DNA of 64,000 nt from Streptomyces sp. BK340 (GTDB lineage: Bacteria; Actinomycetota; Actinomycetes; Streptomycetales; Streptomycetaceae): positions 124,001 through 188,000 of the forward strand of contig NZ_VISR01000013.1 of the NCBI RefSeq assembly GCF_007827595.1. Direction: 5' to 3'. The notes under the pieces were generated by a model. The model saw only the letters and a program-made list of their open reading frames with translations, was not told where the DNA came from and did not search any database. The position numbers and the translations under genes were made by a program. Positions 31,886 through 40,137 of this stretch are shown in pieces. How positions within the stretch are numbered: position 1 is the first letter of the stretch; every line of letters begins with the position of its first letter.

Positions 31886-34255
31886 TCAGTCCCGCAGCAG
31901 GTCGGGCACCCCCGCCGCGTCCGGTTCGTCCCGCTCTCCGGAGACCACCGTCAGCTGCTGGGTGGCCCGGGTCAGCGCCACGTACAGCACCCGCAGGCCG
32001 GCCGGGGACTCGTCGGCGATCTCCGCCGGGGAGACGACGACCGTCGCGTCGTACTCCAGGCCCTTGGCCTCCAGGCTGCCGAGCGCCACCACCCGGTCGC
32101 CCAGCCCGGCCAGCCAGCGCCGGGCCTCCTCGCGCCGGTTCATCGCGACGACCACGCCGACCGTGCCGTCCACCAGGCCGAGGAGCCGCTCGGCCTCCGC
32201 GTGCACGGTCCTCTCCAGGGAGTCCCGCGCGGGGGTGCCGTGTCCGTCGTGCGTCCTCACGAAACGGGGCTCGACCCCGGTGGACCGTACGGCGGACGGC
32301 GCCTCGGAGCCCGGCATGGCGAGGGCGAGCACCTTGGCCGCCAGCTCGGCGATCTCGGCCGGGTTGCGGTAGTTCACGGTGAGCTGGAAGCGGCGCCGGG
32401 GGCGGCTGCCGAGGGCCTCGTCGCGGGCCTCGCCCGCCTCGTCCGGGTCGGACCAGGAGGACTGCGCCGGGTCGCCGACGATCGTCCAGGTGGCGTGCCG
32501 GCCGCGGCGGCCGACCATGCGCCACTGCATCGGCGTGAGGTCCTGCGCCTCGTCCACGATGACGTGCGCGTACTCGGTGCGCTCCTGGGCCAGGCGCTCG
32601 GCCCGCTCGCGCTGGGTCTCCTCGCGCACCGGCATCAGCTCCTCCAGGCCGGTGAGCTGGTCCAGCGGATCGAGTTCGCGCTTCTTTCGCGGCCGGGCCG
32701 GGGCACCGAGGATCGCCTGCAGCTCGTCGAGCATGGAGACGTCGTGGACGGAGTACCCGTCCCGCTTCAGCGAGCGGGCGACCCGGCGGACCTCGCCGGG
32801 GTTGAGGATGCGGCGGGCCCAGCGGCCGAGCCGCCGCTCGTCGGCCATGGCGGCCAGGACCCCCTTCGGGGTCAGCTCGGGCCACCAGGCGTCGAGGAAG
32901 GCGATGAAGACGTCCTCCGTCGTGATGTCCTCGTCGAAGGAGGAACGCAGCTCGGCGGCCAGCTCCGGGTCGCTGTGCCGGCCGGCCGCGCCGGACTTCG
33001 ACCACAGGGCGTCCAGGAGCAGCTTGCGGGCGCGCGGGCGGAGCAGGTTGACCGGCGCGGTGCCGCTCAGGGCGGTGCGGCGGACGCGCTCCAGCTCGGC
33101 GGCCTCCAGTTCGAGGCGGCGCCCGAAGGCGACGACGCGGAGGCGGGACGGGGGGCCGTCGAAGGCCCGCGGCTCGCTGTCCTCGTCCAGGGCGAGCTGC
33201 CCCGCCGGAGCGGCCGGCCCCAGCTCCAGCGCGCCCCGGGCGGCCTTCCGCAGCACCTTCAGCATCCGGTACGAGCCCTTGGCGCGGGCCACGGACGGGG
33301 AGTCGTACAGCGTGGCCTCCACGCCGTCGACGAGGGAGCCGATCGCGCGGATGGCCACCTGGCCCTCCTCGCCGAGCGAGGGCAGCACGCCCTCGGTGTA
33401 GGACACCAGCAGCGGGGTCGGCGAGACGATCAGGATGCCGCCCGCGTAGCGTCTGCGGTCCTGGTAGAGCAGGTAGGCCGCGCGGTGCAGGGCGACCGCC
33501 GTCTTGCCGGTGCCCGGGCCGCCCTCGACGTACGTGACGGAGGCGGCGGGGGCGCGGATGACCAGGTCCTGCTCGGCCTGGATGGAGGAGACGATGTCCC
33601 GCATGGTGTGGCTGCGGGCCTGGCCGAGGGCGGCCATCAGCGCTCCGTCACCGATGACGGGCAGCTCGCGGTCGCCGAGGAACGCCGTCAGCTCCGGGCG
33701 CATCAGGTCGTCCTCGACGCCGAGGACCCGGCGGCCCTTGGAGCGGATGACCCGGCGCCGGACGACCCGGCCGGGGTCCTTCGGCGTGGACCGGTAGAAG
33801 GGCGCGGCGGCCGGTGCCCGCCAGTCGATGACCAGCGGCGAGTAGTCCTCGTCGAGCACGCCGATCCGGCCGATGTGCAGGGTCTCGGCGATGTCGGCGG
33901 TGTTGTCGGGCCGGACCGCGCCCTCGGCGGGCTCGACCGCCGTGTACGCCCCGTCCGGGCCCTTCTTGCCGTCCCTGCCGAGCAGCAGGTCGATCCGGCC
34001 GAAGAGGAAGTCCTCGAACTCGTTGTTGAGCCGGTTCAGGTGGACACCGGCCCGGAACACCTGGGCGTCCCGCTCGGCGAGCGCGCCGGGCGTGCCGACC
34101 TGGCCGCGCTTGGCCGCGTCGTTCATGAGGAACTCCGCCTCGTGGATCTTCTCCTCCAGGCGGTGGTACACCCGGTCGAGGTGTTCCTGTTCGACGCTGA
34201 TCTCCCGGTCCCGGACCGAGTCGAGCGCGGTTTCCTGCTGAGCCTGAGCGGCCAC
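31886..34255 (-). CDS. HelD-like superfamily 1 helicase/ATPase
   Basis: A 789-residue UvrD/Rep-related protein. The first 90 residues form a long coiled coil (EQEHLDRVYHRLEEKIHEAE...), as in RNA-polymerase-recycling factor HelD. Walker A is GGPGTGKTAVALHRAA (about 245-260). Walker B is VIVDEAQDLTPMQ, with further motifs TIVGDPAQSSW, LTVNYRNPAEIA and LYVALTRATQQL. HelD proteins pry nucleic acid off stalled RNA polymerase and can give rifampicin tolerance. This assignment rests on the N-terminal coiled coil and motif set. It is a single gene starting at GTG. Confidence 0.88.
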   Translation of the reverse strand: MAAQAQQETALDSVRDREISVEQEHLDRVYHRLEEKIHEAEFLMNDAAKRGQVGTPGALAERDAQVFRAGVHLNRLNNEFEDFLFGRIDLLLGRDGKKGPDGAYTAVEPAEGAVRPDNTADIAETLHIGRIGVLDEDYSPLVIDWRAPAAAPFYRSTPKDPGRVVRRRVIRSKGRRVLGVEDDLMRPELTAFLGDRELPVIGDGALMAALGQARSHTMRDIVSSIQAEQDLVIRAPAASVTYVEGGPGTGKTAVALHRAAYLLYQDRRRYAGGILIVSPTPLLVSYTEGVLPSLGEEGQVAIRAIGSLVDGVEATLYDSPSVARAKGSYRMLKVLRKAARGALELGPAAPAGQLALDEDSEPRAFDGPPSRLRVVAFGRRLELEAAELERVRRTALSGTAPVNLLRPRARKLLLDALWSKSGAAGRHSDPELAAELRSSFDEDITTEDVFIAFLDAWWPELTPKGVLAAMADERRLGRWARRILNPGEVRRVARSLKRDGYSVHDVSMLDELQAILGAPARPRKKRELDPLDQLTGLEELMPVREETQRERAERLAQERTEYAHVIVDEAQDLTPMQWRMVGRRGRHATWTIVGDPAQSSWSDPDEAGEARDEALGSRPRRRFQLTVNYRNPAEIAELAAKVLALAMPGSEAPSAVRSTGVEPRFVRTHDGHGTPARDSLERTVHAEAERLLGLVDGTVGVVVAMNRREEARRWLAGLGDRVVALGSLEAKGLEYDATVVVSPAEIADESPAGLRVLYVALTRATQQLTVVSGERDEPDAAGVPDLLRD

Positions 34256-34315
34256 CGGGCCCCCTTCTGACGTGCTGGGCAGCCGTCAACCGTACGCGAA
34301 GGGGGCCCGCAGAGG

Positions 34316-35131
34316 CTACGCGTCCACTTGGACGAGCTTCTTCCCGTCGAACGTCACAACCTCGAAGTGGTCGATCTCGCTCGGCTTGAGGGCCGTGCCG
34401 CCGCCGATGTAGAGCGGGTTCTTGGCCTCCGCGGTCTTGGCGTCCGGAATGCCGTAGCCCCACTTCGGGACGGACCAGGAGCCCAGCGTCTGGCGTTCGC
34501 CGCTGCCGGTGACGGCGACCAGGGAGCACTTGAGCGGACCCTTGACGCCCTTGAGCTCGAGCACCGTCGAGGTGCCCCAGTTCTTCTCTCCCATGGCGAC
34601 GGTCGCGCTGGCGCCCGTCGTGCTGTCGGTGCCCGAGACCTTCTTGGGCAGCTGGTCGAAGGTCGTCTGGGCGGTGGCCGCCAGCGGTGTGGCGGTCTGC
34701 CCCGAGTCGCTCCCGCCGCTCGTCGCCATGACGGCCACCGGGCCGGCGATGATCAGCGCGGCCGCGGCCGCGACCAGGTAGAAGCCCTTGCGCCGCTTCA
34801 GCGCGCGGCGCTCGGAGACCTCGTCGACCAGCTTCTCGACCAGTCTCGGGCTCGGCTTGGCGGACAGCGACTCGCCGATCGCGGGCGTGCTGCCGGAGTT
34901 GGGCAGGTCCGCGAGGGCGGCCAGCATCGGCTCCATCCCGGCCAGCTCGTCCAGCTGCTGGGCGCACCACTCGCAGCCCGCGAGGTGGGCCTCGAAAGCG
35001 GTTGCCTCGGCGTCGTCGAGGATCCCGAGGGCGTAGGCGCCGACGGTTTCGTGCTCGTTCGGAGCCTGTGATCCCTGCATGGACCCAGACATACCCGAAC
35101 CACCCGTGCCGAACCCCCCGTACATGCTCAT
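34316..35131 (-). CDS. rsuA: membrane anti-sigma factor
   Basis: A protein of about 271 residues. Residues 25-65 form a zinc-associated anti-sigma domain (HETVGAYALGILDDAEATAF, then HLAGCEWCAQQL with HxxxCxxC). One membrane helix follows at about 118-138 (FYLVAAAAALIIAGPVAVMA). The outer domain is an anti-sigma-K-like sensor (WGTSTVLELKG, LGSWSVPKWGYG). Its start overlaps the sigma gene stop (ATGA, or GTGA if the GTG one codon earlier is used). It should hold the sigma factor at the membrane until a signal arrives. The symbol is from recalled synteny with S. coelicolor. Confidence 0.85.
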   Translation of the reverse strand: MSMYGGFGTGGSGMSGSMQGSQAPNEHETVGAYALGILDDAEATAFEAHLAGCEWCAQQLDELAGMEPMLAALADLPNSGSTPAIGESLSAKPSPRLVEKLVDEVSERRALKRRKGFYLVAAAAALIIAGPVAVMATSGGSDSGQTATPLAATAQTTFDQLPKKVSGTDSTTGASATVAMGEKNWGTSTVLELKGVKGPLKCSLVAVTGSGERQTLGSWSVPKWGYGIPDAKTAEAKNPLYIGGGTALKPSEIDHFEVVTFDGKKLVQVDA

Positions 35132-35691
35132 CACGCCGTCACCCCCCGCTCCTCCAGTGCCAGCTTCATGGACCGCAGGGCGTAGAACACCCGAGAACGG
35201 ACGGTTCCGCTGGGTATGCCCAGGGTTTCGGCCGCCTCGTTGACGGTACGCCCCTTGAAGTACGTCTCGACGAGCACCTCCCGGTGGGCCGGGGTCAGGT
35301 CGTCGAGCGCGTCAGACAGCGTCATCAGCCACAGCGCCTTGTCGATCTCGTCCTCCGCGGGGATGACCTCCAGCGGCGACGGATCGACCTCCTGCGGCCG
35401 GGCCTGCCGGCTGCGGTGGCCGTCGATGACGATGCGGCGCGCGACCGTCACCAGCCAGGGGCGTACCGAACCGGTCGCCCGATTGAGCTGACCGGCGTTC
35501 TTCCAGGCACGGATGAGCGTTTCCTGCACGACGTCCTCGGCGCGCTGCCGGTCTCCGGCGACCAGCCTGAGGACATAAGCAAGCAGAGGTCCGGCGTGCT
35601 CGCGATACAGCGCACGCATCAGCTCCTCATCCGGTTCCGAGGGCTGTGAGGACATGCGATGTCGGGCCCTCGTTCCACGTTCATTGGCCAC
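35131..35691 (-). CDS. sigU: ECF RNA polymerase sigma factor
   Basis: A protein of about 186 residues. Region 2 reads LMRALYREHAGPLLAYVLRL, then AEDVVQETLIRAWKNAGQ. Region 4 has ALDDLTPAHREVLVETYFKG and NEAAETLGIPSGTVRSRVFY. GTG 35691 (AAGGAT seven bases upstream) was chosen over ATG 35655; both precede region 2. The gene is coupled to its anti-sigma factor. Region 4 ends with a normal basic helix. The SigU name rests on recalled gene order and is plausible but not proven here. Confidence 0.88.
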   Translation of the reverse strand: MANERGTRARHRMSSQPSEPDEELMRALYREHAGPLLAYVLRLVAGDRQRAEDVVQETLIRAWKNAGQLNRATGSVRPWLVTVARRIVIDGHRSRQARPQEVDPSPLEVIPAEDEIDKALWLMTLSDALDDLTPAHREVLVETYFKGRTVNEAAETLGIPSGTVRSRVFYALRSMKLALEERGVTA

Positions 35692-35817
35692 GGCCGCATC
35701 CTTGCGCACGCCCACCTCCGGTGTCCGGGGGTTCCCCCAGTCGGTCGCTCGCCCACCCGTACGGACAGGGGTGTCGTGATGTTCAAAGCGAGCTGGGAGT
35801 TTTCTCAGGAGTGGTGT

Positions 35818-35845
35818 GACGAGCGGGACATGCACACACATTCCC
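35818..35845 (-). promoter_or_regulatory. possible ECF-type autoregulated promoter
   Basis: On the minus strand GGGAAT is followed 18 bases later by CGTC, resembling the -35 GGAA(C/T) and -10 CGTC pattern of ECF promoters. It lies 127-154 bases before the sigma start, in the 303-bp spacer 35692-35994. No other element was recognised in that spacer. Confidence 0.35.
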
Positions 35846-35994
35846 ACCGCGTGATCTTTACATTTCCGACACATCGCCGGAGGCGGCCGAGCTGCCCGTG
35901 TCGGACCGTCAACAAACCCGGCGCCGCGCGGTGTTGCGGAAATCACTCCGGGCGCCGCAAGGGCGCAATGCGACAGAAGGCCCGTACCGGACAC

Positions 35995-36591
35995 TCAGGC
36001 CTGCGCGAGGGCTGCCCGTCGTCGGTGCCGGGCGACCCGTTCACGGTTGCCGCAGACCTCGCTGGAGCACCAGCGCCTCCTGCGTCCCCGGGACGTGTCC
36101 AGGTACACGATGGGGCAGTTGTCCCCCTCGCACTCGCGCACGGCCGCCCGCGCCACCGGATCGGTGAGCAGCTCGACGGCGTCGCGCGCGACGAGAGCGA
36201 GCAGCCCCGCGCACCCGGGCGCCTGCGCCAACTCCCGCACCAGCGTGCCGTCCTCGCCGCGCACCGCACGCGGGACCGGGGGCGCGGCACGGGCGGCGAC
36301 CTCGTTGAGCCGGACGAGAGCACGTTCGTACGGCGGCGAGTGGGCCGGGTTCGCGGTGCGCACCAACCGGCCGATGCACCCGCGCAGTTCCCGGAACCCC
36401 GCCAGCCAGGAGACGTCGGCATGGCCCAGCGGGGTGCCCGGCGGCACCAGCCCCGACCCGCCGATCCAGGCACGCAACGGCCCGACGGCGTCCAGCCGTT
36501 CGGCCGGGTGGGTGGTCGCGAGGAGATCCAGGCAGATCCGCCCGGCGTCGAACCGCAGCTCGTACGGGACCGTGGCCGTACCCAGTGCCAT
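35995..36591 (-). CDS. CGNR zinc-finger / ABATE-domain regulator
   Basis: A 198-residue protein. The N-terminal part (LRFDAGRICLDLLATTHPAE) is the ABATE ligand-binding domain. The C-terminus has the CGNR zinc finger: CEGDNCPIVYLDTSRG, then RRWCSSEVCGNRERVARHRR, with the Cys ligands and the CGNR signature. Such proteins are predicted transcription regulators of stress or metabolite responses; targets are unknown. The ATG at 36591 starts right at the conserved N-terminus. Confidence 0.9.
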   Translation of the reverse strand: MALGTATVPYELRFDAGRICLDLLATTHPAERLDAVGPLRAWIGGSGLVPPGTPLGHADVSWLAGFRELRGCIGRLVRTANPAHSPPYERALVRLNEVAARAAPPVPRAVRGEDGTLVRELAQAPGCAGLLALVARDAVELLTDPVARAAVRECEGDNCPIVYLDTSRGRRRRWCSSEVCGNRERVARHRRRAALAQA

Positions 36592-36909
36592 GTGCCTGTC
36601 ACCGCCTAGGACAGGGGAACGTTCCGTCGCTCCTCTTCACAGTGCCTGCCCGCACACGACTGCGGAACCCCTCGTACCGCAGGCGGCACGCCGCCTTTCG
36701 CTGCGCCGGCCCGTCCGGCCCGCGGTGTTCCCCGCCCGACCCGTCCCCGGCGGGGATGCCGGAGCCCGGAGCACGGGTCGGCCCCTTCCGGTCCAGAAAC
36801 CCGGGCAGGGCTCGTGGCCCGTGCCCGCGGCCATGACGCTGTGTCCTGCGAAAGCACCGGAGCCGCCCCAGGGATCCACGGGGGACGGCGGTTCAGAAAG
36901 GAAATGTTC
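36592..36909. other. 318-bp intergenic region, no gene seen
   Basis: This spacer lies between the CGNR gene and the secreted protein, transcribed away from each other. It holds no credible reading frame. Small inverted repeats occur, such as GCGGCACGCCGC near 36680 and CCCGTCCCCGGCGGGG near 36750. No riboswitch consensus was recognised. Both promoters should lie here. Confidence 0.5.
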
Positions 36910-37449
36910 ATGAGCATGCGCACCCGGGTCGTCGCGATGGCGACGGCCGCGCTGCTGGGCGCCGGAGCGACCGGTATCGCCCTGGCACCCGGCGCGAGTG
37001 CCGCCTCGTACCACGGCATCGACGGCAACGGAGCCGTCACCGACGACTTCCAGGACGAGGAGGACCTCGGCGTCGACAACTACGCGGAGAGCAACGCCAC
37101 GGCTCTCTGGCAGACCGTCCTGTACGCGGACGGCGCCCAGTGGCAGGACGAGGACGGCGACACGCACACCTTCCAGAAGAGCCAGATCGACGGCACCTTC
37201 GGCCCCGAGACCGAGTCGGCCACCCAGTGGTGGCAGGAGCACTACGGCATCACGGAGAACGACGGCGTCGTCACGGGCCCGAGCTGGGAGTTCGCCCAGC
37301 ACTGGCTCACCGGCCCGGCCTCGGGCGGCACCGTGACATACCTGGGTGACGCACGGAACGCCACCCTCAAGCGCGTCAGCGGCAAGTACCGGGTGCGGAT
37401 CAAGGGCACCGGCCCCTGGAAGGTCGCCTACTACGACAAGCTCGGCTGA
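36910..37449 (+). CDS. secreted protein with peptidoglycan-binding-like domain
   Basis: A 179-residue exported protein. The signal peptide (MSMRTRVVAMATAALLGAGA...) ends near ASAA. The mature part contains ATALWQTVLYADG and IDGTFGPETESATQWWQEHY. The latter is the core of a peptidoglycan-binding_1-type domain. The C-terminus (YLGDARNATLKRVSGKYRVR) is a beta stretch. The ATG is preceded by AAAGGAA. It probably sits in the cell wall; no catalytic residues are visible. It overlaps the convergent XRE gene by 50 bp. Confidence 0.82.
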   Translation: MSMRTRVVAMATAALLGAGATGIALAPGASAASYHGIDGNGAVTDDFQDEEDLGVDNYAESNATALWQTVLYADGAQWQDEDGDTHTFQKSQIDGTFGPETESATQWWQEHYGITENDGVVTGPSWEFAQHWLTGPASGGTVTYLGDARNATLKRVSGKYRVRIKGTGPWKVAYYDKLG

Positions 37450-37933
37450 GAACACCCCGAGGGCGGGTGGCCGTTCGGTCGCCCGCCCTGCGGGGCAGCG
37501 CCCACAGCAGCCCCGCGACCAGCAGCACGATGACGGCGAACGCGGCCAGCGCCGCCGTCCGCCACCACCGGTGCGCGCCGCCGGCCGGCTCCGGCCCGGC
37601 CCCGGCATCGCCCACCGCACCGGCTGCGGCGGCATCCCGCGGCGGCCCGGCGGGCTCCGGCTCGCCGGGCCGCCATGCCTGTTCGGCCAGCTCCCACAGC
37701 GCCAGCAGCCGCGCCTGGTCCGCTCCGGCCAGCCGGCCGAGGACCTGCGCCGCTCCCCTCGGCGGCAGCTTGGTCCCGCTCAGATAACGCTGCCAGGACG
37801 ACTTGCTGTACGCGGTGCGCCGGGCCAGTTCGGCGAGGCTGAGTCCGGTACGGCCCTTCAGGACGCGCATCTGCTCGACCAGGTGCCGGGTCTCCCGCGG
37901 CAGCGAATCCGGCAACGGCTGCCAGCGTGTCAT
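37400..37933 (-). CDS. XRE-type regulator with C-terminal membrane helix
   Basis: A 177-residue protein. The helix-turn-helix is at about 18-60 (LVEQMRVLKGRTGLSLAELA, then RRTAYSKSSWQRYLSGTKLP). After a Pro/Ala linker, one membrane helix (AALAAFAVIVLLVAGLLWAL, about 126-145) and a basic tail follow. Membrane-tethered XRE proteins of this type are frequent in Streptomyces and their targets are unknown. The last 50 bp overlap the convergent secreted-protein gene, so the C-terminus may be shorter in function. Confidence 0.82.
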   Translation of the reverse strand: MTRWQPLPDSLPRETRHLVEQMRVLKGRTGLSLAELARRTAYSKSSWQRYLSGTKLPPRGAAQVLGRLAGADQARLLALWELAEQAWRPGEPEPAGPPRDAAAAGAVGDAGAGPEPAGGAHRWWRTAALAAFAVIVLLVAGLLWALPRRAGDRTATRPRGVLSRACRSRRPSRGRCP

Positions 37934-37994
37934 CCTCGTCCCCCCGAGTGCTCGCCGCGACGTCCCCGGGAGCGGTCCCTCCCCGCCACGGTCC

Positions 37995-38011
37995 GGCGTC
38001 AGCCTGACGCC
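37995..38011. promoter_or_regulatory. perfect palindrome upstream of the XRE gene
   Basis: GGCGTCAG-C-CTGACGCC has 8-bp arms around one base. It lies 62 bp before the XRE start in the divergent 315-bp spacer 37934-38248. It is a candidate operator for that regulator or for the DUF1772 gene. Nothing else was recognised in the spacer. Confidence 0.45.
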
Positions 38012-38248
38012 CGGCCGAAAACATCCGGCAGAGCGCACGCCCGGCAGCCCGGAGCACGCGTGGTCGCACTGCGTGAGCCGAGCGCCCTCCGTCCCGGGGC
38101 CTGCCTGCACCGCCCGGCCCGTCGCCGGTGACCCGGTACCCAGAACGTCGTACGGCCGTACCGGCGTCGGCGTAGCCGGACGCCTGCGTATGCGGGTGCG
38201 CGCTTCGGCCATGTCCGGGGCAGGGGCCGCTCCGGTTGGCTGCAAGGC

Positions 38249-38812
38249 ATGACGAATACGAGGGAAACCCGGACCGGCACAGTCGTCCTGAGCGCGGCCA
38301 CGGTCGCGATGGGCCTGATCGCCGGGGTCTTCTACATCTTCGCCTGCGCGGTCATGCCGGCCCTGGCCCGCAGCGACGACCGCACCTACGTCGAGGTCAT
38401 GCGCAACATCAACGACGTGATCCAGAACCCGGTGTTCTTCCTGAGCTTCATGGGGGCGCCGGCACTGACCGGATGGTCGGCGTGGCAACTGCGCGCCACA
38501 CCCGCCGCCCGCTGGACCTGCGCGGCCCTGGCGGCCTACGCCCTGGTCTTCTTCGTCACGGTGGCCTTCAACATCCCCCTGAACAACGCCCTCGCGGCGA
38601 AGCGGGATCCGTCCGCCCTCCGCGAGCACTTCGAAGGACCGTGGGTGGCGTGGAACGTGGCCCGGGCGGTGGGGTCGACGGCGGCGGTGGCACTCCTGAC
38701 GCGGGCGCTGCTGGTGCACGGGCGTTCCGGGCAGAAGCCGGGCGAGGCAGCACAGCCGTCCGCGCCGCTCACGTCCCGTCGCAGTGCACCTGGAGCGAGC
38801 GCGGCCTCGTGA
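38249..38812 (+). CDS. DUF1772 (anthrone-oxygenase-like) membrane protein
   Basis: A 187-residue protein with four membrane helices. The family pattern is clear: GLIAGVFYIFACAVMPALAR at the start, FVEVMRNIN-like YVEVMRNINDVIQNPVFF, and VAFNIPLNNAL before the last part. DUF1772 proteins include small anthrone oxygenases, but most are uncharacterised. It is a single gene, convergent with nnaR, whose tail is rich in Ser/Ala/Arg. Confidence 0.88.
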   Translation: MTNTRETRTGTVVLSAATVAMGLIAGVFYIFACAVMPALARSDDRTYVEVMRNINDVIQNPVFFLSFMGAPALTGWSAWQLRATPAARWTCAALAAYALVFFVTVAFNIPLNNALAAKRDPSALREHFEGPWVAWNVARAVGSTAAVALLTRALLVHGRSGQKPGEAAQPSAPLTSRRSAPGASAAS

Positions 38813-38891
38813 GGCCGGCCCCGGCGGGCGCGCGAAGAAGCCCGCTCCGGCTCCGCCCGGCGCGACGGAGGTCACCGCACCGGGCGGCCGC

Positions 38892-40052
38892 TCACGCGTC
38901 CGCGTACTTCGCGTCCGCCGCCGCGTCCAGCGCCAGCCGGTACCCCCGCTTCACCACGGTCTGGATCAGCTTCGGCGCCCCGAGTGCCGTACGCAGCCGG
39001 GCCATCGCCGTCTCCACCGCGTGCTCGTCGCGGCCGGCGCCCGGCAGCGCGCGCAGCAGCTCGGCGCGGGCCACCACCCAGCCCGGGCGCCGGGACAGCG
39101 CCCGCAGCAGGGACATGCCCGCCGGCGGCACCGGCTTCAGGTCGCCGTCCACCAGCACCGCGTGGCCCCGGATCTCCACCCGGTGCCCGGCGACCGGCAA
39201 GGACCGTGCCCGCCCGGGCAGTTCCTGGCAGAGCAGCTGGACGAGCGGCCCGAGCCGGAACCGCTCCGGCTGTACGGTGTCCACGCCCCGGGCCTGCAGC
39301 GGCAGCGCGGTGACGGGGCCCACGCAGGCGGGCAGGACGTCATGGCTCAGCGCGGTCAGCAGCTCGGCGAGCAGTCCCCGCTCCTCGGCCCGCGACAGCA
39401 GGGACGCGGCGGCCGGCGCGCTGGTGAAGGTGAGCGCGTCCACCCCGCGCGAGACGACGGCGTCCAGCAGCCGGTCGACGGGGCCGATGTCCTCCGGCGG
39501 CATCCAGCGGTACACCGGCACCGGAAGCACCTCCGCTCCCCCGGCCCGCAGCGCCTCGACGAACCCGGGCAGCGGCTCCCCGTGCAGCTGCACGGCGACC
39601 CGGCGCCCGTCGACGCCCTCCTCCAGCAGCCGGTCGAGCACCTCGGCCATGGACTCGCTGGACGGCGACCACTCCTCGGTGAGCCCGGCGGCCCGGATGG
39701 CCCCCTTCACCTTGGGCCCGCGGGCCAGCAGCTCCACCCCGCGCAGCCGCTCCAGCAGCTGCTCCCCGAGCCCCCAGCCGTCGGCGGCCTCGACCCAGCC
39801 CCGGAACCCGATGGCGGTGGTCGCCACCACCACGTCCGGCGCCTGGTCGATGATCTCCTTGGTGGCGGCGAGCAGTTCGCCGTCGTCGGCAAGGGGCACT
39901 ATGCGCAGGGTGGGCGCGTGCAGGACGGCGGCTCCGCGCCGCTGGAGCAGCGCCCCCAGCTCGTCGGCACGGCGCGCGGCGGTCACACCTACCGTGAAGC
40001 CCGCGAGGGGCCCGTGTTCCGTCTGTCCCGCCTGCTGCTGTTCCTCGTACAT
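38892..40052 (-). CDS. nnaR: uroporphyrinogen-III-synthase-like / winged-helix nitrate regulator
   Basis: A 386-residue protein. Residues 20-270 form a HemD (uroporphyrinogen-III synthase) domain (GFTVGVTAARRADELGALLQ, PDVVVATTAIGFRGWVEAAD, DALTFTSAPAAASLLSRAEE). Residues 285-375 are an OmpR-type DNA-binding domain (PPAGMSLLRALSRRPGWVVA, VETAMARLRTALG). In Streptomyces and mycobacteria proteins of this make-up beside narK act as nitrate/nitrite assimilation regulators working with GlnR. It lies 85 bp behind narK on the same strand. Whether it also makes uroporphyrinogen III is doubtful. Confidence 0.88.
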   Translation of the reverse strand: MYEEQQQAGQTEHGPLAGFTVGVTAARRADELGALLQRRGAAVLHAPTLRIVPLADDGELLAATKEIIDQAPDVVVATTAIGFRGWVEAADGWGLGEQLLERLRGVELLARGPKVKGAIRAAGLTEEWSPSSESMAEVLDRLLEEGVDGRRVAVQLHGEPLPGFVEALRAGGAEVLPVPVYRWMPPEDIGPVDRLLDAVVSRGVDALTFTSAPAAASLLSRAEERGLLAELLTALSHDVLPACVGPVTALPLQARGVDTVQPERFRLGPLVQLLCQELPGRARSLPVAGHRVEIRGHAVLVDGDLKPVPPAGMSLLRALSRRPGWVVARAELLRALPGAGRDEHAVETAMARLRTALGAPKLIQTVVKRGYRLALDAAADAKYADA

Positions 40053-40137
40053 GGCTCTCCTACCTGGCCCGCATGCCGAGCGAGCCTGTCAACGGCTCGT
40101 GACAGGCTCGGTTCGGCTCGATGTCGCCGGTGTTACG

